Of a stretch of DNA of 64,000 nt, positions 1 through 7,491 are shown piece after piece. The notes below the pieces were generated by a model. That model was given only the letters and a program-made list of their open reading frames with translations, had not been told where the DNA came from and ran no database searches. The DNA is from Clostridia bacterium. Its GTDB lineage: Bacteria > Bacillota > Clostridia > Oscillospirales > CAG-272. How positions within the stretch are numbered: position 1 is the first letter of the stretch; each line of letters opens with the position of its first letter. A program made the translations under genes and the position numbers. The stretch is from positions 1 through 64,000 of the forward strand of contig CAAFYZ010000042.1 of NCBI GenBank assembly GCA_900767415.1, in the 5' to 3' direction.

Positions 1-47
1 GTGTAAAGGGAGGTGTCATTTTTGCAAAAAATGACGGAGGGATTGTG
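1..47 (+). repeat. Intergenic repeat, copy 1 (cut by window start)
   Basis: The stretch starting GTGTAAAGGGAGGTG and ending CGGAGGGATTGTG recurs almost unchanged at about 278-325. The centre is a small palindrome of the ATTTTTG...CAAAAAAT type. The left arm of the CCTCCCTT/AAGGGAGG hairpin seen in copy 2 would lie before base 1. It resembles short non-coding hairpin repeats scattered in Clostridia genomes; that family assignment is from memory. Confidence 0.75.
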
Positions 48-173
48 CCACCCTCTATCTCTCCCTCACGGCAAGCCCTCTGTTAAGGATAAAACGTCAA
101 CTTGCTTTTTCAAGGTAAAAATTCCGCTACGCCGACACTTTGGCGAGTTTACATATCGGCAGGCGCCATACTG

Positions 174-260
174 CGTCGGATAGAGGCACTTCGACTTGCA
201 TTCGTCGGATAGCGGTACTTCGATTTGTATTCGTCGGACAGAGGCACTTCGACTTGTATT
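174..260. repeat. Three tandem 29-bp repeats
   Basis: Three head-to-tail units of exactly 29 bp (174-202, 203-231, 232-260) each begin CGTCGGA and end in CTTG[CT]ATT or TTTGTATT, differing at only a few positions. There is no spacer between them, so this is a minisatellite-like array and not CRISPR. It sits between two copies of the larger intergenic repeat. Confidence 0.85.
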
Positions 261-269
261 GGATTCATG

Positions 270-325
270 CCTCCCTTGTGTAAAGGGAGGTGCCATTTTT
301 GTCAAAAAATGACGGAGGGATTGTG
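270..325 (+). repeat. Intergenic hairpin repeat, copy 2
   Basis: A hairpin with arms CCTCCCTT (270-277) and AAGGGAGG (283-290) and loop GTGTA is followed by a second palindrome, ATTTTTGTCAAAAAAT, and the tail GACGGAGGGATTGTG. The whole of copy 1 matches this copy except for one indel and a few substitutions. Confidence 0.8.
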
Positions 326-390
326 TCCCCCTCTGTCTTTTTGAGCAAGGCAATTTTATCGCTTACTGTCTTATAAGGCACGTTGCTCGT

Positions 391-417
391 GTAGGGGGCG
401 GCGCCCTCGACGCCCCG
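391..417. repeat. GC-rich intergenic repeat motif
   Basis: GTAGGGGGCGGCGCCCTCGA followed by CGCCCCG can fold through GGGGCG (395-400) and CGCCCC (411-416). It looks like another common short intergenic repeat of gut Clostridia, but only one copy is present here, so the repeat call rests on memory rather than on this sequence. Confidence 0.4.
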
Positions 418-443
418 TTGCGGTTCGATAAATCGAAGAGGCG

Positions 444-500
444 TGCAGGTGTCATTGCTTTGCAAAAATTACAAAGTTGTGACGCAGGAATTATTCCCCC
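444..500 (+). repeat. Degenerate third copy of the intergenic repeat
   Basis: The order GCAGGTGTCATT, then CAAAAA, then TGACGCAGGAATTATTCC follows copies 1 and 2 (GGAGGTGTCATT, CAAAAA, TGACGGAGGGATTGTG) with substitutions and an insertion in the middle. It lies just downstream of the glyA stop. With the other repeats it fills 1-543, where I see no gene on either strand. Confidence 0.5.
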
Positions 501-543
501 AAAATGATACTACAATCCGCAATTTGCAAACTTGCCTTTGCAT

Positions 544-1719
544 TTACGCCATTTCCCGAAGAATTTCATCGATTCTGTCCGCACAGGCGACCGCATCTTC
601 TTCTTTCCACCCTTTGGTCGTCATGGCGGCAAGACCGATTCGGAGTCCCGAGGTTTCCTTCGGCGATCTCGTCTCGTCCGGCACGCAGTTTTTGTTCGCC
701 GTGATGCCGTGGCGGTCGAGTTCGTCCTGCACCGCCTTACCCGTCAGATGCGGGTGCGTGTGTGTGAAGTCGATGAGGAACAGGTGATTGTCGGTACCGC
801 CCGTTACGACCTCATAGCCGAGACGGAGGAATTCGTCGCACATCGCCTTCGTGTTCTTTACCACCTGACGGATATACTCCTTGAAGGACGGATCACATGC
901 CTCTTCCGCCGTCACGGCTTTTCCCGCCACGACGTGCATGAGTCCGCCGCCCTGGTTGCGGGGGAAGACTGCACTGTCCACTTTGGAGGCGAGTTCTTTT
1001 TTGCAGAAGATCAGCCCACCGCGCGTGCCGCGCAGGGTTTTGTGCGTGGTCGTCGTGATCAGATCGGCAAGGCCGAAGGGCGAGGGGTGCTCTCCCGCGG
1101 CGACAAGCCCCGCAATATGCGCCATATCGACCATAAAATAGGCACCGACCTCTTTCGCGATTTTCGAGAACGCCTCGAAGTCGATGATCCGCGGATACGC
1201 GCTCGCTCCCGCGAGAAGGAGCTTCGGGCGGTACTCTTCCGCCTTCGCCCGTACGTCTTCCATATTGATAAAACCGTTTTTGTCCAGAGAATAGTTCACG
1301 ATGTTGTATTCCCGCCCGCTGAAATTGACGGGAGAACCGTGCGAGAGGTGTCCGCCCGCACTGAGACTCATCGAGAGGATCGTGTCCCCGGGGGTGAGGA
1401 CTGCCGCATACGCCTCCATGTTGGCACTTGTGCCCGAGTGCGGCTGTACGTTTACGTGATAGTCGGTGGAGAAGACTTTGCGCCACATATCGCAGCAGTA
1501 TTCTTCCAGCTCGTCGACATATTGACAGCCGCCGTAATATCTGCCCTTGTTACCCGTAGAGCGCACGGCGGGGTATCCTTCCGCATACTTGTTCGTGAGG
1601 CAGGAGCCGACCGCCCGCATGACGTTTTCGCTGACGAAGTTTTCACTCGCAATCAGTTCGATGTTGTGTGCCTGCCGCTCTTCCTCTTTTTTGATAAATT
1701 CAAAGACTTTGCTCTTCAT
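544..1719 (-). CDS. glyA: Serine hydroxymethyltransferase
   Basis: This PLP enzyme interconverts serine and glycine with tetrahydrofolate and supplies one-carbon units in the cytoplasm. The fold-type I signature is clear: ELIASENF near the N-terminus, PHSGTSAN, MVDMAHIAGL with the cofactor-binding Asp198 and His201, and TTTTHKTLRGTRGG with the Schiff-base Lys227. I start it at the ATG at 1719 (391 residues, slightly short for the family) because GGAGGACGG sits just before it. A longer frame to 1791 would run through the promoter at 1748-1776. It is monocistronic and ends beside a repeat-rich gene-free region. Confidence 0.95.
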   Translation of the reverse strand: MKSKVFEFIKKEEERQAHNIELIASENFVSENVMRAVGSCLTNKYAEGYPAVRSTGNKGRYYGGCQYVDELEEYCCDMWRKVFSTDYHVNVQPHSGTSANMEAYAAVLTPGDTILSMSLSAGGHLSHGSPVNFSGREYNIVNYSLDKNGFINMEDVRAKAEEYRPKLLLAGASAYPRIIDFEAFSKIAKEVGAYFMVDMAHIAGLVAAGEHPSPFGLADLITTTTHKTLRGTRGGLIFCKKELASKVDSAVFPRNQGGGLMHVVAGKAVTAEEACDPSFKEYIRQVVKNTKAMCDEFLRLGYEVVTGGTDNHLFLIDFTHTHPHLTGKAVQDELDRHGITANKNCVPDETRSPKETSGLRIGLAAMTTKGWKEEDAVACADRIDEILREMA

Positions 1720-1747
1720 CTTCCGTCCTCCGCCGTTTTTTGTTCCC

Positions 1748-1776
1748 ATTATAGCACACCGCGCTCCCCGCGTCAA
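1748..1776 (-). promoter_or_regulatory. glyA promoter
   Basis: On the minus strand TTGACG (1771-1776) is followed by a 17-bp spacer ending in TGC and then TATAAT (1748-1753). It lies 29 bases upstream of the chosen glyA ATG. It is nearly back to back with the divergent promoter at 1785-1813. Confidence 0.85.
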
Positions 1777-1784
1777 GGGCTTGC

Positions 1785-1813
1785 TTGACATTCAAAGAGA
1801 AAGATGCTATAAT
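1785..1813 (+). promoter_or_regulatory. Promoter of the EEP-family gene
   Basis: TTGACA (1785-1790), a 17-bp spacer ending TGC, and TATAAT (1808-1813) form a consensus extended -10 promoter. It drives the gene at 1901 and diverges from the glyA promoter with 8 bases between the two -35 boxes. Confidence 0.9.
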
Positions 1814-1900
1814 TTGATAGACATTCTTTGCGCGGCGCACGGACGCATATTTCTTTGCACGCGACAAAGACTGTAAAATAAAAGAATCGGAGGAACTGTT

Positions 1901-2992
1901 ATGTACCGTCCGCCCCGTCCCCTTTGGCGTCGGATTCTCCGCGCCGTCCTTTCCGTCGTTCTCCTCGTTGCTATCCTCTTTGTCGGCTATTTCGCGTATC
2001 TTCTGATCGACTATCATCGGATTCCCGATCACGTCGCCCTCGACGTGACGGATAAGAACCGCGCGCTTGTCAGTACGGGAGAAGAATACACCCTTCTTTC
2101 CTTCAACATCGGCTTCGCCGCCTATACGCCCGACTTCGGCTTTTTCATGGACGGCGGGACGGAGAGCCGCGCCGCCTCGGAGAGCTCCGTGCGGGAGAAT
2201 ATGGCGGACATCCTTTCTTATCTCCGTTCGGAGAACGCCGATTTTCTCATGCTCCAGGAGGTTGACCTCTCGGCGACCCGCACCTACGGCGTCGACGAGC
2301 GGGAGATTCTCACGAGCGGTCTTTCTTCCTATTCTTCGGTTTTTGCCCTGAATTACGACAGCTCTTATCTCTTTTATCCCTTTACGCGCCCGCACGGGAA
2401 GTCGAAGGCGGGGCTTTTGACCCTCTCCCGCTATCATCTCGCCTCTTCGGAGCGTCGCTCTCTTCCCGTTGAGCAGTCCCTGATGAAGTTTTTTGACCTT
2501 GACCGTGCCTACACCGTCTCCCGTCTTCCGACGGAAAACGGGAAAGAATTGGTTCTCTATACCTTCCATCTCTCCGCCTACACCTCCGACGGTACCATCG
2601 CGACGGAACAGCTCGAGATGCTCCTCTCCGATATGCAGTCGGAATACGAGAAGGGGAATTACACCATAGCCGGCGGTGACTTCAACAAAGACCTTCTCGG
2701 CAACAGTGCCGCCGTCTTCGGCGTCAGCGGAGAAGGGCAGACATGGGCACAGCCGATTCCCCCCGAGGCGTTCGACGGCGTCGACATCCGCCTTGTCGCC
2801 CCGTTCGATCCCGACCGTCCCGTCCCTTCCTGCCGCAACGCCGACGGTCCGTACCACCCCGCACAGTTCGTCCTGACGGTAGACGGCTTTCTCCTCTCGC
2901 CGAACGTTACGTCGGTGAAGAGCGACGTCGTCGCGCAGGACTTTGCCTACTCGGATCACAATCCCGTCTATCTGCGTTTTTGTCTGAACTGA
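1901..2992 (+). CDS. Endonuclease/exonuclease/phosphatase (EEP) family protein, membrane-anchored
   Basis: The 363-residue protein opens with a basic stretch and one strong hydrophobic segment (about residues 15-35), so it is probably anchored with its catalytic domain outside. The rest has the EEP fold pattern in order: LLSFNIGF, FLMLQEVD with the metal-binding Glu, a central region ending in GGDFNKDLLG, and the C-terminal SDHNPVYLRF. These match the metal-dependent phosphodiesterases (DNase I, sphingomyelinase and phosphatase relatives). The substrate cannot be told from the sequence. It has its own consensus promoter, an RBS (GGAGGAACTGTT before the ATG), and no operon partner. Confidence 0.88.
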   Translation: MYRPPRPLWRRILRAVLSVVLLVAILFVGYFAYLLIDYHRIPDHVALDVTDKNRALVSTGEEYTLLSFNIGFAAYTPDFGFFMDGGTESRAASESSVRENMADILSYLRSENADFLMLQEVDLSATRTYGVDEREILTSGLSSYSSVFALNYDSSYLFYPFTRPHGKSKAGLLTLSRYHLASSERRSLPVEQSLMKFFDLDRAYTVSRLPTENGKELVLYTFHLSAYTSDGTIATEQLEMLLSDMQSEYEKGNYTIAGGDFNKDLLGNSAAVFGVSGEGQTWAQPIPPEAFDGVDIRLVAPFDPDRPVPSCRNADGPYHPAQFVLTVDGFLLSPNVTSVKSDVVAQDFAYSDHNPVYLRFCLN

Positions 2993-3097
2993 CCCGACCG
3001 CCCCGGGCACACGGTTACCGTCGCGCAGGGGGAAAAGCGCATCGTCTTTTCCGCCCCGCGCCGCCGCAACTTCCGCCGACTATTTATGACCGTTCTA

Positions 3098-3126
3098 TTG
3101 ACAAACCGTGCACGGACTGCTATAAT
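3098..3126 (+). promoter_or_regulatory. Promoter of the dehydratase remnant and nucleotidyltransferase
   Basis: TTGACA (3098-3103), a 17-bp spacer ending TGC, and TATAAT (3121-3126) form a full consensus promoter. The first downstream start is the remnant at 3175. Confidence 0.9.
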
Positions 3127-3174
3127 TAAATTAAAATACTATAAATATTCCGAGAAGAGAAGAAAGGGAATCTT

Positions 3175-3324
3175 ATGTCGCTTTTTAAGGAGAAAACCCT
3201 GATGATTACCGGTGGCACCGGATCTTTCGGGAATGCGGTGCTAAACCGCTTTCTCGAAGAAGTCAAGGAAAAACTTCTTTCCGTCCCCTACATACGCGAA
3301 GAACTCGCAAAAGAAGAAAAATGA
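3175..3324 (+). pseudogene. Internally deleted UDP-sugar 4,6-dehydratase remnant (49 codons)
   Basis: An intact 49-codon frame with a good RBS (AAGGGAATCTT before the ATG) encodes MSLFKEKTLMITGGTGSFGN and then VLNRFL, the N-terminal dinucleotide-binding motif of polysaccharide-biosynthesis UDP-N-acetylglucosamine 4,6-dehydratases (FnlA/CapE type). It then passes straight into LLSVPYIREELAKEEK, which looks like such an enzyme's C-terminal tail. About 300 internal residues would be missing with the frame kept. The TGA overlaps the next ATG (ATGA at 3321-3324), so the two genes were coupled. It is either a scar of an internal deletion or a retained leader peptide that keeps coupled translation. 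Confidence 0.7.
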
Positions 3325-4526
3325 ACGACGAATCCATGACACGGGAGACCGGTGCACGGGAGCGGCTGATCGAGCTGCTCCGTATCGCACTGACGTCCGA
3401 TGCGCCGAGCGGAGAGACGCCGCCGCAAGGGGAACATCCCGCCTTCCCGCCGCTCTCGGAAAAGGAAGAAGAACGGCTGTACCGCATCGCCAAGGCGCAG
3501 GATCTTGCCCACCTGATCCTGCCGTCGGCAGAGCAGGCGGGGATAATCGTTCCTTCGCCGTATCAGGAAAAATATCAGAAGCAGACTTTTCTCGCACTCT
3601 ACCGCGACGAGCGTATGACGCATACGCTGGCGCGGGTGTGTGACACGCTCTCCGCCGCGAAAATCGCCCACCTCCCTCTGAAAGGCGCCGTCATGCGTGC
3701 GCTGTATCCCGCGTCATGGCAACGTACCAGTTGCGACCTTGACATTCTCGTGCACGAGGAAGAGTTGGACGCGGCAGTCACGGCACTCGAAAAAATCGGT
3801 TTTCGGCGCGGTAAACGGATTTTTCACGATGTGCATATGACGACGGACGACGGTTTTCTTCTGGAACTTCATTTCAGTCTTGCGGAAGATTCGCCGACCC
3901 TCGATCCTGTTCTCGCTCGCGTGTGGGAGCACTCTGCGCCCGAGAGCGAAGGGTCTTATTGCTACCGCATGACGCCTTCGTTTTTCCTTTTCCATCTGCT
4001 CGCGCATATGTCGTATCATTTTGCGGCGGGCGGGTGCGGCGTGCGTCCGTTTATGGACATTTATCTTTATCGGAGAGCCGTAGAGACGGATCGGGAAGAA
4101 CTTTCCGCCCTGCTGTCCGAGGCATCACTGACGAAATTTGCCGACGGGGCGTTCCGTCTCTCCGAGGTCTGGTTTTCGGATGCTCCCGCGGACGATCTGT
4201 GCCGTGATATGGAATCTTTTCTTTTCGGCGGCGGGGTTTACGGTACGAAGCAGCAGAGTATGGCGATGAACTGTGCGAAAAAGGGCGGGAGAGTTGCGTT
4301 TGTGTTTTGTCGCCTTTTTCCGCCCTTACGAACGCTCGCGTTTCGGTATCCGACGCTTAAAAAGTGCCCGTTTCTTCTCCCGTTTTTCTGGGTATGGCGC
4401 TGGTTGGAGACGCTCTTCGGAAAAGAGGCGCGCCAGCGCAATCTGCATCTTCTGAAGATCATGAACGACGTGGACGGCGAGACGGTGGACCGCACGAAGG
4501 ATTTACTCGAAAATCTGGGACTCTGA
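3321..4526 (+). CDS. Nucleotidyltransferase-fold family protein (NTP_transf_5 type)
   Basis: The 401-residue protein has the pattern of the uncharacterised nucleotidyltransferase family often found in capsule and glycopeptide loci. An N-terminal helical region (about 1-115) is followed by LPLKGAVMRALYP and then TSCDLDILV, where the paired Asp residues would be the metal ligands. Next come EKIGFRRG and HDVHMTT with LELHFSL. A C-terminal helical part follows, with a hydrophobic stretch near CPFLLPFFWVW. Its start overlaps the stop of the dehydratase remnant, pointing to a former surface-polysaccharide operon. The transferred group and target are unknown. Confidence 0.8.
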   Translation: MNDESMTRETGARERLIELLRIALTSDAPSGETPPQGEHPAFPPLSEKEEERLYRIAKAQDLAHLILPSAEQAGIIVPSPYQEKYQKQTFLALYRDERMTHTLARVCDTLSAAKIAHLPLKGAVMRALYPASWQRTSCDLDILVHEEELDAAVTALEKIGFRRGKRIFHDVHMTTDDGFLLELHFSLAEDSPTLDPVLARVWEHSAPESEGSYCYRMTPSFFLFHLLAHMSYHFAAGGCGVRPFMDIYLYRRAVETDREELSALLSEASLTKFADGAFRLSEVWFSDAPADDLCRDMESFLFGGGVYGTKQQSMAMNCAKKGGRVAFVFCRLFPPLRTLAFRYPTLKKCPFLLPFFWVWRWLETLFGKEARQRNLHLLKIMNDVDGETVDRTKDLLENLGL

Positions 4527-4598
4527 CCCACTTTTGCGCGTATTTTTCGCGCGCAAAAAACAAAAAATAAAAGGATTCATAATATTTTTACATTTTTC

Positions 4599-4627
4599 TT
4601 GACAAGTCATAAAATATATGATAAAAT
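4599..4627 (+). promoter_or_regulatory. Promoter of the PC4/YdbC-like gene
   Basis: TTGACA (4599-4604), a 17-bp spacer and TAAAAT (4622-4627) lie 38 bases before the chosen ATG. Confidence 0.8.
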
Positions 4628-4665
4628 AACAATACCGAGGTTAAAACATGAAGGAGACAGCAAAA

Positions 4666-4890
4666 ATGCCTGAAATCAAGTACGAAGTCATTGACAAAAT
4701 CGGTGTCGTCAGCGAAGGGACGAACGGTTGGAACAAGGAACTGAATCTTATCAGTTGGAATGACAGAGAACCCGTGTATGACCTGCGGACATGGTCGCCC
4801 GACCACGAGAAGATGGGGAAGGGCGTTACGATCTCCGCCGCGGAAGCGAAGGTTCTGCGGGATATGCTGAACGGTCTGAATCTCGACTGA
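4666..4890 (+). CDS. PC4/YdbC-family ssDNA-binding protein
   Basis: This small protein (74 residues) matches the bacterial YdbC/PC4-like family: IKYEVIDKIGVVSEG, then GWNKELNLISWN, then a conserved YDLRTWSPDHEKMGKG and a terminal helix (SAAEAKVLRDML). Members bind single-stranded DNA or RNA as dimers and are tied to transcription or repair; the exact role here is not shown. I start at the ATG at 4666, eight bases after AAGGAGA, instead of the in-frame ATG at 4648 that precedes this RBS. It is monocistronic with its own promoter and terminator. Confidence 0.85.
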   Translation: MPEIKYEVIDKIGVVSEGTNGWNKELNLISWNDREPVYDLRTWSPDHEKMGKGVTISAAEAKVLRDMLNGLNLD

Positions 4891-4983
4891 TTTTTTGCAT
4901 TCCGAGATATTCCGAGAGTGTCACCATGCTTTGCACGGCGACAGGGTCTCGTTTGCTCTTTTGGATTTTTTCGGGGAACCCCT

Positions 4984-5009
4984 CGGGAAAGGAGCTTTCC
5001 CGCCTTTTT
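4984..5009 (+). terminator. Terminator of the PC4/YdbC-like gene
   Basis: CGGGAAA (4984-4990) pairs with TTTCCCG (4996-5002) around a 5-base loop and is followed by CCTTTTTC. It lies about 95 bases after the stop. Between here and 5247 I see only a weak bulged hairpin (5027-5053) and no gene. Confidence 0.7.
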
Positions 5010-5246
5010 CGTACAGAAAATTGACAGAGGTTTTTCGTATAGAAAAACACCTCCGAACCGTCGCGGAAGTTTCGGATTCCGCGTTCTGTGTCGGGGGTGC
5101 TTTTTGCGTATTTTTATCTATTCTCTTTTGTATTTTCTTTGACGCTCGGAACGACGCCGCCCTTTGTCGACCGTGCGGAAAAAGAGAATCAAACCTTTTC
5201 AACAATCGGGTAAAAAGCGAATCCCGAGAACGGGATTTCCCGAAAG

Positions 5247-5295
5247 AAAAACCACGGAAGAGGCGATGCAAAGCAACGCCTCTTCCGTGGTTTTT
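5247..5295. terminator. Bidirectional terminator between convergent genes
   Basis: A perfect 19-bp stem (5247-5265 with 5277-5295) encloses an 11-base loop. It carries an A-tract on the left and a T-tract on the right, so it can stop transcripts from either side. It serves the serine hydrolase gene (minus) and backs up the PC4-like gene. Confidence 0.88.
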
Positions 5296-5393
5296 GCGGC
5301 TTTTACGGGAAACCGTCAATGGTTCGCGGGCACGTATTTCGTGGCACACGACGCACTTGCGGGTCGCACGGGAGCCGCCGGCGTATGTCGGCG

Positions 5394-7379
5394 TCAGCCC
5401 TTCGGCGTTTTCTCGCGCGGGGGGATCTGCGGCTTTGTGCTTTGCGTCTGCGCACTTTTTTGACGGAGAAAAGGCAAACGGGAGAGGAAGGAACCGCCGG
5501 AGGTCGGGGGAGGTTCGGGGGCGTCGGCAGTGTCGGTGAAGCGGGAGATCAGAGAGGAAAGGAGCGCGTATTTTGCACGCTCGGCGCGGACTTTTTCTTC
5601 CTCTTTGGCAAGTGCTTTCGCAAAATCCGGACGCATGGTATCCACGCCGATCAGAACCGGGTGGAAAATATCGAACAGTTTTTTCTGAATGAAATTGTCG
5701 CCGAGCCGCCGCTTCAGAATTTCGGAGAGCAGGGCAAACTTCGGCATGGCGGCGGGCAGGGTATCGACATAGGATTCCGCAATCTTTTGATCGGGGATTT
5801 CCGTCATGGAGAAGCGCAGATTGCCGTTCTGCGTGAAGGAGAGATCGAAAAGGCGCGTATTCGGGAGTTCGGGAAAAAGCATACAGAGGACGAGGTGACG
5901 GCGGATGCCTTCTTCCCGGATGCCGCCGAGAGTACGCACGATATATTTTTCTCCCGCGAAGTCGACGACCTGGGATTCGTATCCGTAAAGTCCGACGCGG
6001 AAGACCCTCTTGCCGTCGCCTTCTTCGGTGGTCAGCATCAGTCCGTTCCCGTAGCGGCGGAGCGACAGCGCATGAATACCGCCCGAGTAGTTATTCTGCA
6101 CCGCACGGACGAAAAGCGGCAGAACCCCCTGATTGTTGTCGGGGAATTGATAAGTACCGAGAAACGGGGTGATCCGCTCGTCGAACGGGCGTCGGTCACC
6201 GAAGGGGAGAAAGGGGAAAAAGCGGCGTTTTTCCCGCAGAGGGGGCACGGGCATACGGTTCTTGAAAAAGTCGCGCTCATCCGTGCGAAGACCGTGTTCT
6301 TCCGAACGGGAGAAGCCGAGCGAAGTGTCTTCTTTCAGCCGCCGTCTGACAATGTCGAGTGCGGGGCTTTGCTGAAAGAGCTCGTTGTTCCCCGAGAGAA
6401 TGACCGCGACGATCTTGCGGCGGGGGAGCACCCAGACGTTCTGTCCGAGCATACCGTTGAAGAGAAATTCGTTTTCTTCTCTCCCGACCCAAAGGTGATA
6501 GCCGTAGTTGAAGTCGCCCGCCGATTCCGGCGTTTTTTTATGCGTGCGGACGGAGGCACTGACCCATTTTTCCGAGAGAATCCGACGCCCGCAGAACATT
6601 CCGCCCGAGAGCATCATGTAGCCGAGTTTCAGAAAGGATTCTGCCGAGAGGGAGAGTCCGAACCCGCCCTTTTCGCACCCTTCCGGGCTTTTTTCCCAAA
6701 GGACGTTGGTGATCCCGAGCGGAGCGAAGAGCCGACTGCGCAAAAAGTCCGCTACGCCGACCCCGCTGATCCGTTCCACGATGCGGGCGAGAATGTAGGA
6801 GTTCATGCTGTTGTAGGAGAAGGCACTGCCCGGCTCGAAGGCGAGGGGCGCCGCAAAAAAGGCGTTCGTCCACTTTTCTTCCGTGACGGTGCCCGCCTCG
6901 TTGAAATCCACACCGCTCGACATGGAGAGCAGGTGATCGACCGTTATGTGGGGAAAGCGTTTGTCCCGATAGGGAATCTCGGGGAAAATCTCGACCAGCG
7001 GAGTGTCGACATCCAGTGCACCGTCGTCGACAAGACACCCGATCGCCATCGCGACGATCGTCTTCGACATGGAATAGGAGACTTTGCGGATATTGACATC
7101 ATAACCGGGGGCGGCACATTCCGCGATGACTTCTCCGTCTTTCAGGATCATCAGGCAATGAATGTTCGCGCGTTTTTCCGCCTCCAACTCGTGGAGCATG
7201 GTGCGGATTTTACGCGGGGAGACCCCGTGCTTCGACGGGGTGGAGCGCTTGAAGAAAGGAAGCTCCGGCGCGGAGACGGAAGTCTTTTGCGGACGGTAGG
7301 GGATCACGGCGGGAAACGCCTTGTCGCCGATCGCAAGTGTCGCGGCAAGTTCCGCCGCCCGTTTTTTCCATTTTTCCAT
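5394..7379 (-). CDS. Serine hydrolase of the beta-lactamase / class C family
   Basis: The 661-residue protein has a penicillin-binding-protein-like hydrolase domain in its first two thirds. SYSMSK holds the SxxK pair Ser103/Lys106, and FSYNSMNSY around Tyr189 fills the second motif, as in esterase and 6-aminohexanoate-dimer-hydrolase relatives. HLLSMSSGVDF and MLSGGMFCG are further family landmarks. No signal peptide or membrane segment is visible, so it looks cytoplasmic. The C-terminal third (about 440-661) is an extension of unknown role ending in a basic proline-rich tail. The substrate is unknown. It lies downstream of, and in line with, the Gfo/Idh gene but behind a terminator. Confidence 0.85.
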   Translation of the reverse strand: MEKWKKRAAELAATLAIGDKAFPAVIPYRPQKTSVSAPELPFFKRSTPSKHGVSPRKIRTMLHELEAEKRANIHCLMILKDGEVIAECAAPGYDVNIRKVSYSMSKTIVAMAIGCLVDDGALDVDTPLVEIFPEIPYRDKRFPHITVDHLLSMSSGVDFNEAGTVTEEKWTNAFFAAPLAFEPGSAFSYNSMNSYILARIVERISGVGVADFLRSRLFAPLGITNVLWEKSPEGCEKGGFGLSLSAESFLKLGYMMLSGGMFCGRRILSEKWVSASVRTHKKTPESAGDFNYGYHLWVGREENEFLFNGMLGQNVWVLPRRKIVAVILSGNNELFQQSPALDIVRRRLKEDTSLGFSRSEEHGLRTDERDFFKNRMPVPPLREKRRFFPFLPFGDRRPFDERITPFLGTYQFPDNNQGVLPLFVRAVQNNYSGGIHALSLRRYGNGLMLTTEEGDGKRVFRVGLYGYESQVVDFAGEKYIVRTLGGIREEGIRRHLVLCMLFPELPNTRLFDLSFTQNGNLRFSMTEIPDQKIAESYVDTLPAAMPKFALLSEILKRRLGDNFIQKKLFDIFHPVLIGVDTMRPDFAKALAKEEEKVRAERAKYALLSSLISRFTDTADAPEPPPTSGGSFLSRLPFLRQKSAQTQSTKPQIPPREKTPKG

Positions 7380-7438
7380 CAGATTGTCTCTTCCTTTCTT
7401 TCTTCTTTTGATTTTTCTTTTTCGGGGTCAAATATGCG

Positions 7439-7472
7439 AAAAGCCGTCCGCCGAAAGGGCAAAACGGCTTTT
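7439..7472 (-). terminator. Terminator of the Gfo/Idh/MocA gene
   Basis: AAAAGCCGT (7439-7447) and ACGGCTTTT (7464-7472) form a 9-bp stem just after the oxidoreductase stop, ending in a short T-run on the minus strand. Some read-through to the serine hydrolase is possible because I see no separate promoter for that gene. Confidence 0.65.
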
Positions 7473-7491
7473 GCATCACGGAGTTGCCCTG

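Noticed and set aside
174..260. Possible CRISPR array from the 29-bp repeats
   Set aside because: The units are directly adjacent with no spacers and there are no cas genes.
4532..4558. TTTTGCGCG / CGCGCAAAA inverted repeat after the nucleotidyltransferase gene
   Set aside because: The stem is real but no T-run follows on either strand, so I do not list it as a terminator.
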